From: Paraburkholderia sp. Ac-20340
Lineage (GTDB): Bacteria; Pseudomonadota; Gammaproteobacteria; Burkholderiales; Burkholderiaceae
DNA: 64,000 nt
Assembly (NCBI RefSeq): GCF_017104965.1
Contig: NZ_JAAGPR010000004.1
Coordinates: 186,001 to 250,000 of the forward strand
Direction of reading: 5' to 3'
Positions 36,109-43,061 of this stretch are shown here, in pieces (position 1 is the stretch's first letter; every line of letters starts with the position of its first letter). The notes under the pieces were generated by a model, which was not told the DNA's origin, made no database searches, and saw only the letters and a program-made list of their open reading frames with translations. The translations under genes were made by a program, and so were the position numbers.

Positions 36109-36921
36109 TTAGAGACCGGATCGTGCAGCAGAGAACTTGTCATGCGTGATGCCCAGCCCGTCGAGCGCTTCGCAGACGATCTGCGCGAGTGCTTCAGGCT
36201 GGGCCAGTTGCGGAACGTGCCCGCAGTCGATCGAGCGCACCAGGGCGCCGGGCACGAGCGCCTGCATGCGCCGCTGCAAGGGCAGCAGCACCGAGCGGTC
36301 GCGCCGCGCCTCCACATAGACGCGCGGCACGCTGCCAAAACGCGCCGCGCTCAAGGTCGCGACGAGCGCGCGACCGCCTTCGGCCTGCGGCGTCAGCAGA
36401 CTGGCGGCGCGGCGGGCGGCTTCGGGCGGGCAATCGTGCAGGAAGATGTCGAGCGCGGCCTCGGCGGGCACGCTCGACACGCGGGCGTCGTCGCTCCAGA
36501 CGAGATACGGCGCGATACCGCTCGCGTTCTCGACCTCCGCGCGCGCGGCTTCGACAAGATCGCCGTAGCCCATGCCGGAAGGCAGCATCATGCCGGCCAC
36601 GTAGACAATGGCCGCCACGCGCCCGGGCATGATTTCCGCGACCTGCGAGGCGATCACGCCCGCGCCGCTATGCGCGACGATCACGCACGGGCCGTCGAAC
36701 GCATCGAGTTCCGCGCGCACGGCATCGACATAAGTGTCGAGCGTGATATCGCCAGGCGCGGCGGCGTGTGCACCGTCTTGTGCAAGATCGGCGCCGTTGC
36801 CGGGCAGATCGATGGCGTGCGGATGCCAGCCGCGCGCACGCATCGGCGCGAGCCACGCGTCCCACGCCCACGCGCCCTGCCACGCGCCGTGGATCAGCAG
36901 CATGCCGGCCGCGCGCGTCAT
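36109..36921 (-). CDS. Alpha/beta hydrolase (methylesterase-like)
   Basis: 270 aa from MTRAAGMLLI at 36921; GGAGG is 8 bases upstream and the ATG overlaps the preceding stop (ATGA). The oxyanion region is LIHGAWQGAWAWD, the nucleophile elbow AHSGAG (Ser near 85), and the catalytic His CGHVPQLAQPEAL (near 235). The pattern is that of the plant-methylesterase/hydroxynitrile-lyase-like subgroup of alpha/beta hydrolases. It probably hydrolyses an ester or amide in the operon's pathway. The longer in-frame reading region upstream lies inside the oxygenase gene in another frame and is not coding. Confidence 0.88.
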   Translation of the reverse strand: MTRAAGMLLIHGAWQGAWAWDAWLAPMRARGWHPHAIDLPGNGADLAQDGAHAAAPGDITLDTYVDAVRAELDAFDGPCVIVAHSGAGVIASQVAEIMPGRVAAIVYVAGMMLPSGMGYGDLVEAARAEVENASGIAPYLVWSDDARVSSVPAEAALDIFLHDCPPEAARRAASLLTPQAEGGRALVATLSAARFGSVPRVYVEARRDRSVLLPLQRRMQALVPGALVRSIDCGHVPQLAQPEALAQIVCEALDGLGITHDKFSAARSGL

Positions 36922-37904
36922 CCGTAGGTCCTCCGGTAGCAGGCCTGCAGATGATCGCCGACGGTGATCGGCGCGTACTTGCCCGCCTCGCCCGGCGTCG
37001 CCGTGATGCAGGTGACGAGATAGTCCGGGCGACCGGTGAAGAAAAACGGCATCGAATAGCGCTCCTGCCCCGAGATATTGACGACGCGATGCAGCGTCGA
37101 GCGGTAGCGGTCGTTGGTCCAGCGCGCGATCAGATCGCCGAGATTGACGACGAACGTGCCCGGCAGCGGCGGCACGTGAATCCAGGTCTCGCCGTCTTCG
37201 ACTTGCAGGCCGCCGTGCCCGTCCTGCCAGAGCAGCGTGAGACAGCCGAAATCGGTGTGCGCGCCGCAGCCTTTCTGGCCCGGCAACGCGCCGGCCGGTT
37301 GCGGCGGATAGTGCAGCAGACGCAACGTGGCCATGGCGTCGGCGCAAAAGCCGTCGAAATAGTCTTCGGCAAGATCGAGCGCCAGCGCAAGGCCGCGCGT
37401 GAGACGCTTCGAAAGCGCGTAGAGCGCGTCGAAATACGCCTGCATCGCGGGGCGAAACGCCGCCGAATGCGTGGGCCACTGGTTCGGCCCGCAATTGAAG
37501 GCGCGCGCGAGCACAAGCGGATGATCGGCGGCCAGTTCGTTGCCGATATAGAAGCCTTCTTTCAGGTCCGGCGGCGTGCCCGCTTCCAGCACCTGAGCGC
37601 GCAGCGGCTCGTAGCCGCGATTGCATGGCGAAAGCGCCTTGTCGATGCGGCGTTTCTCGGCATCGCCGAGCGCGAAGAAGCGTTCGGACTCGCGGCGCGC
37701 GGCCTCGATCAGCGTTGGCGGCACGCCATGATTCGCGATGTAGAAGAAGCCTTTGTCGGCACAGGCCGCGTGCAGCGCCGCGCCAACGCGCGCGCGATCT
37801 TCAGCGTGCGCCGAAAACAGCCCGCCGATGTCGATGACGGGCAGCGTGGCCGTGGGGACATCGAGCGCATCGAAGGACGCGTGGTTGGGCAAGCTGGCTG
37901 ACAT
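36918..37904 (-). CDS. Isopenicillin-N-synthase-like Fe(II)/2-oxoglutarate oxygenase
   Basis: 328 aa. The start at 37904 (MSASLPNH) is chosen because AAGGA lies 6 bases upstream; 18 more residues are possible. The DIOX_N domain (LPVIDIGGLF, GFFYIANHGVP) is followed by the 2OG-Fe oxygenase domain: CGAHTDFGCLTLL supplies His and Asp, STLHRV the distal His, and RYSMPFF the Arg-x-Ser that binds 2-oxoglutarate. All residues needed for activity are present. It is the first structural gene after the LysR regulator. The reaction could be hydroxylation, demethylation or ring opening of the substrate handled by the downstream oxygenase set. Confidence 0.9.
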   Translation of the reverse strand: MSASLPNHASFDALDVPTATLPVIDIGGLFSAHAEDRARVGAALHAACADKGFFYIANHGVPPTLIEAARRESERFFALGDAEKRRIDKALSPCNRGYEPLRAQVLEAGTPPDLKEGFYIGNELAADHPLVLARAFNCGPNQWPTHSAAFRPAMQAYFDALYALSKRLTRGLALALDLAEDYFDGFCADAMATLRLLHYPPQPAGALPGQKGCGAHTDFGCLTLLWQDGHGGLQVEDGETWIHVPPLPGTFVVNLGDLIARWTNDRYRSTLHRVVNISGQERYSMPFFFTGRPDYLVTCITATPGEAGKYAPITVGDHLQACYRRTYG

Positions 37905-37983
37905 GCGCATTCCTTGCAGAAGGATTTCAGCCAAGTCTAGCGGCGCCGGGGTGCTCAAAAAAGCACAGAAAAGCGCGCATGGT

Positions 37984-38038
37984 GATGCCGTTTCGGCATC
38001 GGCCCGTGCGTGCGCAGGTGGCGGCTGGAAACAGCCGC
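37984..38038. promoter_or_regulatory. Two perfect inverted repeats in the leader between LysR gene and operon
   Basis: GATGCCG-TTT-CGGCATC (37984-38000) and GCGGCTG-GAAA-CAGCCGC (38021-38038), both with perfect 7-bp arms. They sit between the LysR stop and the 2OG-oxygenase start. Neither is followed directly by a clean T-run on the minus strand, so they may be attenuator-like hairpins or weak terminators of the LysR transcript. Confidence 0.4.
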
Positions 38039-38060
38039 GTCTGTGATCGACTTCAAGACG

Positions 38061-39050
38061 TTAAACGATGGGCTCGTCCTGCTCGCGTTGTGCGATCGCT
38101 TCGGCGAGCAGGCGCACGAATGCGTCCAGCGCCGGTGTCATGGTGCGGCCGGCGCGCGCGTAGGCGCCGAGTTCGGAGACCAGCGGACGCGGCGAGCGCA
38201 GCGGAATGTGCAGCAGCAAGCCATCGGCGAAATCGTTTTCGAGGCCCAAGCGTGTCTGGAAACCCACGCCGTGCCCGCGCGCGGCGAGGCGCCGCATCAA
38301 CTCGATCGAATCGCTTTCGAGCACGGTGTCGAGCGGCTTGGCGTAGCGGCGGATCAGCGGTTCGAGCAGCCCGCCGATCGACAGCCGCGCGTTGCCGAGC
38401 AGCAGCGGAAAGCGCGCGCATTGCGCGAACGTCACGCTCGATTCGGCGGCAAGCGCGTGACCGGGCGCGACGATCGCGCCCAACTGGAAGCGGCCGACGG
38501 CGAGTTGCTGCAGGTCGCCGGTGTGCGGCAGCGAGAACGCCAGGCCCAGATCGGCATCGCCATCGAGAATCATGCGCCGGATGGCCGCCGAACCGGCCGT
38601 GTGCACGTGAAAGCGGATGCCCGGATAGCGCGTGAGCATGCGCTCCACCACGTCGGGCAGCAGACTGGTGTTCAGGCCTTCGACGGTCACGACCGAGATT
38701 TCGCCGCGCCGGATGCCGCGCAAGGCGTCCATCTCGCTGTCGAAGCGGCGCGCGTCCTGCAGCACGGTAATGACGTGACGCGCGAACGCTTCGCCGGCGG
38801 CGGTGAGCGCAAGGCCGCCCGGCAAGCGCTCGAACAGCGGCGTGCCGACTTCGGCTTCGAGCTTCAACAGCTGGCGATTGACCGCGGAAGAAGCGACATG
38901 GAGTTGCCGCGCGGCTTCGCGAATCGAACGATATCGACGGATGGCATCGAAGTAGCGCAGCGAGCGCGCGTGGATATGCGAGGCGAGTGCGTCGGGATGG
39001 GCGGGCTTGCGCATGGGCTGAGCGAGGGTGGGTCGTGGGTCGCTGGTCAC
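38061..39050 (-). CDS. LysR-family transcriptional regulator
   Basis: 329 aa. The N-terminal helix-turn-helix spans about residues 30-90 (RYRSIREAARQLHVASSAVNRQLLKLEAEVG) and the periplasmic-binding-like effector domain fills the rest (VVTVEGLNTSLLPDVVERML, DGDADLGLAFSLP). It is transcribed in the same direction as, and 156 bp ahead of, the oxygenase/BMP operon, which is its most likely target. About 30 extra residues precede the usual LysR start; translation might begin at MRKPAHP or later. Confidence 0.92.
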   Translation of the reverse strand: MTSDPRPTLAQPMRKPAHPDALASHIHARSLRYFDAIRRYRSIREAARQLHVASSAVNRQLLKLEAEVGTPLFERLPGGLALTAAGEAFARHVITVLQDARRFDSEMDALRGIRRGEISVVTVEGLNTSLLPDVVERMLTRYPGIRFHVHTAGSAAIRRMILDGDADLGLAFSLPHTGDLQQLAVGRFQLGAIVAPGHALAAESSVTFAQCARFPLLLGNARLSIGGLLEPLIRRYAKPLDTVLESDSIELMRRLAARGHGVGFQTRLGLENDFADGLLLHIPLRSPRPLVSELGAYARAGRTMTPALDAFVRLLAEAIAQREQDEPIV

Positions 39051-39182
39051 TTTAGGGAGCGATCAGCATAACCGACCAGAAACACGGATACCGTGCGCTC
39101 GCGAAGTTTCTTTACTCCGACAAATACAGAAATGACTGATTATTAAATTAAAAACATATGAGCATTGTCCGAATATTTAATC

Positions 39183-39210
39183 TTGTTTTAATTATCTTGC
39201 TCGCTATACT
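39183..39210 (+). promoter_or_regulatory. Candidate sigma-70 promoter for the small ORF
   Basis: TTGTTT, 16 bases, TATACT, inside a strongly AT-rich stretch (39110-39240). It would give a leader of roughly 130 bases before the small hydrophobic ORF at 39348. Confidence 0.4.
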
Positions 39211-39347
39211 TTACTTTCAAATAAAACTCAATTTAATTCCATACCGCAATCGTCGAGAATACTGACGATCAGGCCAAATATGGAGCGAATAAACGACATG
39301 TCACTGCGCCCGGGGAGGCCCCTCAATCCGACCGACAGGTGAAACTC

Positions 39348-39536
39348 ATGTTTGCCTTCGTGATCATGGTGGCCGTTGCCGCTTTCGTCCCGTATGTGGC
39401 CACGCCGGCCATTCAACACGCTGTTAGCCCCGGCACAGCGACTCATCAAAGTCAGGACAGTCCTGTTGCTCCGGTGCAGAGTACGGTTGCCATAGCGCCC
39501 ACAGTCGACGTTAGTTCGGCAACGCCGGATCAATAG
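39348..39536 (+). CDS. Small hydrophobic/secreted protein of unknown function
   Basis: 62 aa beginning MFAFVIMVAVAAFVPYVA, a single hydrophobic helix or signal peptide, then a Ser/Thr/Pro/Ala-rich tail without Cys. The ATG has AGGTG seven bases upstream; a GTG three codons earlier is less likely. A 20-codon frame (39280-39342, starting MERINDMSLR) ends just before it and might act as a coupled leader peptide. Not recognised as any family; it could be spurious. Confidence 0.35.
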   Translation: MFAFVIMVAVAAFVPYVATPAIQHAVSPGTATHQSQDSPVAPVQSTVAIAPTVDVSSATPDQ

Positions 39537-39593
39537 ATATCCGCTTCGCTCGCTTCCGGTTTATTGATACGACGATTTTAATTTCTAAATGCC

Positions 39594-39611
39594 CTCCCGG
39601 TTCGCCGGGAG
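39594..39611 (-). terminator. Hairpin downstream of the GFA gene
   Basis: Perfect 7-bp stem CTCCCGG / CCGGGAG with loop TTCG (plus strand), starting 5 bases after the GFA stop codon. The T-run after it on the minus strand is poor (GGCATTTAGAAATT), so it is a weak terminator or RNA-stabilising hairpin. Confidence 0.4.
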
Positions 39612-39615
39612 CGGG

Positions 39616-40014
39616 TTAGGTGCGGCCCTGTGGAAAGTGCCCGCCTGGCGCGGGAATTTCAACCCAATCGTGCTTGCCTTCTTCCCAAACCGACCACATG
39701 GGCGCCGGGTAGGAAGGATCGCAGATTGCCCCAACCGCGATCCCAATCAATGCGGGATTTTTCCACGCGCGTGCATAAACGGTCGATCCGCAGACAGGGC
39801 AGAAAAACGTTTCGAATATTCCGCCGGTGAGCGTTGACCGCTCATAGCGCGTTGCGGTGCCGGTGATCTCGACGGACTCGCTCGGGTAATAGGCCAATAC
39901 GCCAAACGGCGATCCGGTACGCCGCTGGCAAGCGCTGCAATGGCAAGCGATAACCGTTGTGCTCGCACCTGTTAAGGCAGCAGAGAGTTGACCGCATTGG
40001 CATTTGGCGTTCAT
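39616..40014 (-). CDS. GFA/CENP-V family zinc protein
   Basis: 132 aa. It contains the zinc-binding Cys set of the glutathione-dependent formaldehyde-activating (GFA) fold: CQCG, then CHCSACQRRTGSPFG, and FFCPVCGSTVY. Length and motif order are normal. GGAGG precedes the ATG by 7 bases. Members may bind glutathione adducts; the activity here is unknown. It is separated from the immunity array and from the LysR operon and looks like a single-gene unit. Confidence 0.9.
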   Translation of the reverse strand: MNAKCQCGQLSAALTGASTTVIACHCSACQRRTGSPFGVLAYYPSESVEITGTATRYERSTLTGGIFETFFCPVCGSTVYARAWKNPALIGIAVGAICDPSYPAPMWSVWEEGKHDWVEIPAPGGHFPQGRT

Positions 40015-40145
40015 TGGGGCCTCCGTGTGGATTCGTATGATAGCGCTGGAATCTGGGCGATAGACAATCGTGCGATTCGTGTGAATCAGGTGGGTCTAAC
40101 TGAACGCATGAGGAGCCCTGCCGAAGCCGGACTGACGACCGAAGA

Positions 40146-40766
40146 TCAAGGCGACGATACAGAATGTGCTGATGCCGCACTCGGATCATCGACAAACTCG
40201 ATCGAATTGAGCATTTTTATTACCTGCGGCAAGACCGATTCATTCAAATGCTGCAGATAAGCAACATAGCGCACCGCCCCGCACAGAGAAATCTGATCGT
40301 GAATGATGCAAAAGGTATAAGCACGGGTTCGCCGCACTTCGTCGCCGTTTATATCATCCATCGAAACACCACCCCCCATCCAATCTTCGCCGTGCAGCGA
40401 ATGGAACGTCGTGTGCGCTTTCTTGAAAGACATGTAGCCCGATTGTGGATCAATGGCCCAGCCCTTATCTGTCATCCTCATACCGGCGAGCCGAGAAATC
40501 ACGCTAGTGTCGGTGGCACCCCAACAACTGAACGATATCCACGTTTCGAAGGGACGCCGTGCTTTCGGGTTAATGATCGCATTGTAGTTGGCAAGTTTTT
40601 CATCCGCGTTTTCCGTCAACGTCCCGCCATATGGATCACTCATTCTGAAATGGCATGCTTTGACGGACACTTCCCTCTTTACTGTTTCAGTATGAACAAT
40701 TGAATTAGCCCACGAAGGCATCGCCAGATTGCAAATTGCACAACCAACCAAAATCTGCTTGATCAT
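40146..40766 (-). CDS. Periplasmic immunity-type protein, copy 4 (type B)
   Basis: 206 aa with a signal peptide (MIKQILVGCAICNLAMPSWAN). The mature part has Cys in ACHFRM, FSCW, FCII and LCGA, able to form two disulfides in the periplasm. AIDPQSGY, GGGVSMDD and YLQHLNESVLPQVIKMLNSIEF are shared with the three other copies. Its N-terminus resembles copy 2, not copy 1 or 3. The likely role is to bind and block the peptidoglycan hydrolase encoded upstream, or a relative of it. The start codon overlaps the TGA of a decayed effector tail (CTATGA), as in the intact pair. The family name is not known to me. Confidence 0.78.
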   Translation of the reverse strand: MIKQILVGCAICNLAMPSWANSIVHTETVKREVSVKACHFRMSDPYGGTLTENADEKLANYNAIINPKARRPFETWISFSCWGATDTSVISRLAGMRMTDKGWAIDPQSGYMSFKKAHTTFHSLHGEDWMGGGVSMDDINGDEVRRTRAYTFCIIHDQISLCGAVRYVAYLQHLNESVLPQVIKMLNSIEFVDDPSAASAHSVSSP

Positions 40767-40866
40767 AGCGCCCTCTTCTCGAAATCATCAGGAATTTCTC
40801 CCTGCTCTGCGCATGGGAAAATAGACGATAGTCATCTGATACGGGCAGCGCGTCCACATAACTTTG
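40763..40866 (-). pseudogene. Decayed effector 3' end before immunity copy 4
   Basis: Translated on the minus strand, QSYVDALPVSDDYRLF and, after a one-base deletion, EIPDDFEKRAL-stop. This matches the effector's own end (QSYVNALFVLDDYRLFP ... EVPDDFERRTL). It has no start and is frameshifted. Its stop overlaps the ATG of copy 4. Confidence 0.82.
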
Positions 40867-40914
40867 ACAATGTTCTACTGTCTTCTCCGCAGAGACGGGG
40901 AGGACGGTTATACA

Positions 40915-41535
40915 TTACAGTGATGCAACAGGGCTTACCGTTGTCACACTCAGATCGTCAATAAATTCGATGGAATTAAGAATTTTTATCACTTGCGGAA
41001 GAACAGATTCATTCAAATGCTTTAGATAGGCTACACGCGACACGGCTCCGCAAAGCGCGACCTGTTGATGAATAATGCAAAATGTATATACACGATTTCG
41101 CTGCCCCTCGTCACCATTTATATCATCCATCGAAACACCACCGCCTCTCCAACCTTTTCCTTTTAGGGAATAGAATGTCGTGTGCGCGCCCTTGATTTTG
41201 GTGTAGCCAGATTGTTGATCAATGGCCCAACCTCTATTTGTTTTCTTCATTCCAGCAAGCTGAGAAATGGTCTTTTCGTCCGTCGCGCTTTCACAACTAA
41301 ACTGCATTCGCGTCTCAAAAGGTCGCCGTACTTTCTTATTAATATCGACATTATAATAGGCGGTACCTTGATCTTCATAAACCGTCAAAGTTCCGCTGTA
41401 GGGATCAGTAATTTTGAAATGGCACTCTGAAAATTTTGCTTCCTTTGTAAAATATTTAATATTTTCAGGAGATTTTGCACACAAAACCGTTGATATGCCA
41501 AAAGCAGCCATCCCAGCCAGAATTTTCTTGATCAC
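40915..41535 (-). CDS. Periplasmic immunity-type protein, copy 3 (type A)
   Basis: 206 aa, starting with GTG at 41535, which overlaps the TGA of a decayed effector tail (CTGTGA). It has a signal peptide (IKKILAGMAAFGISTVLCA), then KSPENIKYFTKEAKFSECHFKITDPYSGTLTVYEDQ-type sequence that matches copy 1. The central AIDQQSGY and GGGVSMDDINGDE and the C-terminal YLKHLNESVLPQVIKILNSIEF block are conserved, with the most substitutions of the four. Four Cys are kept. Probable periplasmic inhibitor of a T6SS cell-wall hydrolase; inferred from position. Confidence 0.77.
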   Translation of the reverse strand: MIKKILAGMAAFGISTVLCAKSPENIKYFTKEAKFSECHFKITDPYSGTLTVYEDQGTAYYNVDINKKVRRPFETRMQFSCESATDEKTISQLAGMKKTNRGWAIDQQSGYTKIKGAHTTFYSLKGKGWRGGGVSMDDINGDEGQRNRVYTFCIIHQQVALCGAVSRVAYLKHLNESVLPQVIKILNSIEFIDDLSVTTVSPVASL

Positions 41536-41651
41536 AGCGTCCTCTTTTCAAAATCGTCAGGAATTTCGCCCTGCTTTTGCGTATCCGGAAATAGACAATA
41601 TTCATCCAGAGCGAACGGGACACTCACATAACTTTGATTGCGTGCAAATGA
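41532..41651 (-). pseudogene. Decayed effector 3' end before immunity copy 3
   Basis: Encodes FARNQSYVSVPFALDEYCL and QGEIPDDFEKRTL-stop, about 38 codons in frame, matching the end of the intact effector (LARYQSYVNALFVLDDYRL ... VPDDFERRTL). The rest of the effector is missing. A 66-codon open frame over it is not a gene. Confidence 0.85.
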
Positions 41652-41685
41652 AGAGACCCGCTGAAACAGGGCTGATGATTGAGCA

Positions 41686-42306
41686 TCAAAGCGACGATAG
41701 AGAATTTGCTGATTCCATACTCGGATCATCAACGAACTCGATCGAATTGAGCATTTTTATTACCTGGGGCAAAACCGATTCGTTCAGATGCTGCAGATAG
41801 CCGACGTGCTGCACCATCCCGCACAGTGCAATCTGCTCATGAGAGATACAAAATCCATAAGTACGGATTCGTCGCACTTCATCACCGTTCGTATCATCCA
41901 TGGTAACTCCCCCACCATTCCACCCTTTACCGTGCAGCGAATGGAATGTTGTGTGCGTCCCCTTGATATCGGGGTAGCCAGACTGTGGATCAATTGCCCA
42001 TCCTCTTGACGTCATCCTTATCCCCGCAAGTTCGGAAAATGCCTTAGTGTCTGTTGCGCTTCGACAACTGAACTGTATCCACGTATCAAACAAATGCGAA
42101 GCTTTCGGGTTGATGGTCGCATAGTAATTGGCAACCTTATCACCATCCATCGCCGTTAGCGTTCCACCATATGGATCGTTCATTCTGAAATGGCATGCCT
42201 CAAAGGAGACTTCTCGTTTCACCGCTTCATTCTTTACAGATGAATTCGCCCACGAAATCATTGCTAGAATGCAAATTGCACAACCAGACAGAATCTGCTT
42301 GATCAT
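41686..42306 (-). CDS. Periplasmic immunity-type protein, copy 2 (type B)
   Basis: 206 aa from MIKQILSGCAICIL at 42306. Signal peptide, four Cys, AIDPQSGY, GGGVTMDDTNGDE and the shared C-terminal block are present. The N-terminal 60 residues match copy 4 closely (MIKQIL.GCAIC.LAM.SWANS). Here the decayed effector tail upstream has gained one base, so its reading frame runs straight into this gene and could give a 252-residue fused product starting at 42444. The ribosome-binding GAGAGGAG of the intact pair is changed to AAAAAAAAGGG. Probable immunity paralogue. Confidence 0.78.
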   Translation of the reverse strand: MIKQILSGCAICILAMISWANSSVKNEAVKREVSFEACHFRMNDPYGGTLTAMDGDKVANYYATINPKASHLFDTWIQFSCRSATDTKAFSELAGIRMTSRGWAIDPQSGYPDIKGTHTTFHSLHGKGWNGGGVTMDDTNGDEVRRIRTYGFCISHEQIALCGMVQHVGYLQHLNESVLPQVIKMLNSIEFVDDPSMESANSLSSL

Positions 42307-42426
42307 AGCGCCCTTTTTTTTGAAATCGTCAGGAATCTCGTCTTGTCCTTGAGATTTAGGAATTAAACGGTATTCGTCGAGCGCAAATAGCGCGTTCACA
42401 TAACATCGATAACGTGCATAGCTGGA
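42307..42426 (-). pseudogene. Decayed effector 3' end before immunity copy 2
   Basis: Encodes YARYRCYVNALFALDEYRL and DEIPDDFKKKG, matching the effector's last 37 codons. A one-base insertion removes the stop and places it in frame with immunity copy 2. Confidence 0.85.
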
Positions 42427-42440
42427 CTGACGGTTCAACG

Positions 42441-43061
42441 TCAAGGCGACGAAACAGGCCGTGCTGGTGTCGCGCTCGGATCATCGACAAACTCGATCGA
42501 ATTGAGCATTTTTATTACCTGGGGCAGAACCGATTCATTCAGATGCTGCAGATACCCAACGTGCCGTACAGTCCCGCATAGTGCCACCTGCTCATGAATG
42601 ATGCAAAAGCCGTATCCCCGGACACGTCGAGTTTCGTCGCCGTCTGTATCATCCATTGAAACACCGCCACCATGCCAACCTTTGCCGTGCAACGCATGGA
42701 ATTTCGTGTGTGCGCCTTTGATAGCAGGATATCCAGATTGCGGATCGATGGCCCAGCCCTTAGGCGTCATCCTCATACCACTGAGCAGGGAAATAGTCTT
42801 GGCGTCTGCGGCGCTCTCACAACTAAACTGTATCCAAGTATCGAATGTCCGCCGTGCGGTGGGGTTTACAACAGCATGATAATTGGCATTATTTTGCTCC
42901 TCATACACCGTCAAAGTTCCATTGTATCGATCAATCATCTTGAAACGACATCCAGCAACCGTAATTTCTTTCTCGATTGCTTTAATATTTTCCGGGGTCT
43001 TCGCCCACAAAATCGTGGTCACAATAGTAAATATACTTACGATAAAAAACCTACTTATCAT
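42441..43061 (-). CDS. Periplasmic immunity protein, copy 1 (type A), cognate to the effector
   Basis: 206 aa. The ATG overlaps the effector's stop (CTATGA) and GAGAGGAG lies 7 bases upstream, so the two are translationally coupled as in effector-immunity pairs. Signal peptide ISRFFIVSIFTIVTTILWA, then KTPENIKAIEKE, similar to copy 3. Four Cys (GCRFKM, FSCES, FCII, LCGT) suit a periplasmic disulfide protein. C-terminal block YLQHLNESVLPQVIKMLNSIEFVDDPS is nearly identical in copies 2 and 4. Predicted to inhibit the peptidoglycan hydrolase of the neighbouring gene in the periplasm. The evidence is context and export signal, not family recognition. Confidence 0.83.
   Translation of the reverse strand: MISRFFIVSIFTIVTTILWAKTPENIKAIEKEITVAGCRFKMIDRYNGTLTVYEEQNNANYHAVVNPTARRTFDTWIQFSCESAADAKTISLLSGMRMTPKGWAIDPQSGYPAIKGAHTKFHALHGKGWHGGGVSMDDTDGDETRRVRGYGFCIIHEQVALCGTVRHVGYLQHLNESVLPQVIKMLNSIEFVDDPSATPARPVSSP

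Larger units (their letters stand above)
40090..43061 (-). repeat. Tandem array of four immunity-gene units (period about 755-770 bp)
   Basis: Four paralogous 206-aa genes lie head to tail with stops at 42441, 41686, 40915 and 40146 (spacings 755, 771, 769 bp). Between them are decayed copies of the last 35-40 codons of the upstream effector gene. The spacer sequence CGTCGCCTTGA...GTCAGTCC is shared after copies 1 and 4 (and loosely after 2). After copy 4 it starts and then breaks off near 40100, suggesting that a further unit was lost. Confidence 0.85.

Noticed and set aside
36922..37626. N-terminal extension of the alpha/beta hydrolase
   Set aside because: The open frame continues through the 2OG-oxygenase gene in another phase, but a GGAGG-preceded ATG at 36921 and normal family length place the start there.
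38010..39071. 353-codon plus-strand frame opposite the LysR gene
   Set aside because: Antisense to a clear LysR regulator; Arg/Gln/His-rich composition without motifs.
41652..41732. 66-codon ORF between immunity copies 2 and 3 as a separate gene
   Set aside because: Most of it is the remnant of the effector 3' end; the first part lies in spacer and in copy 2.
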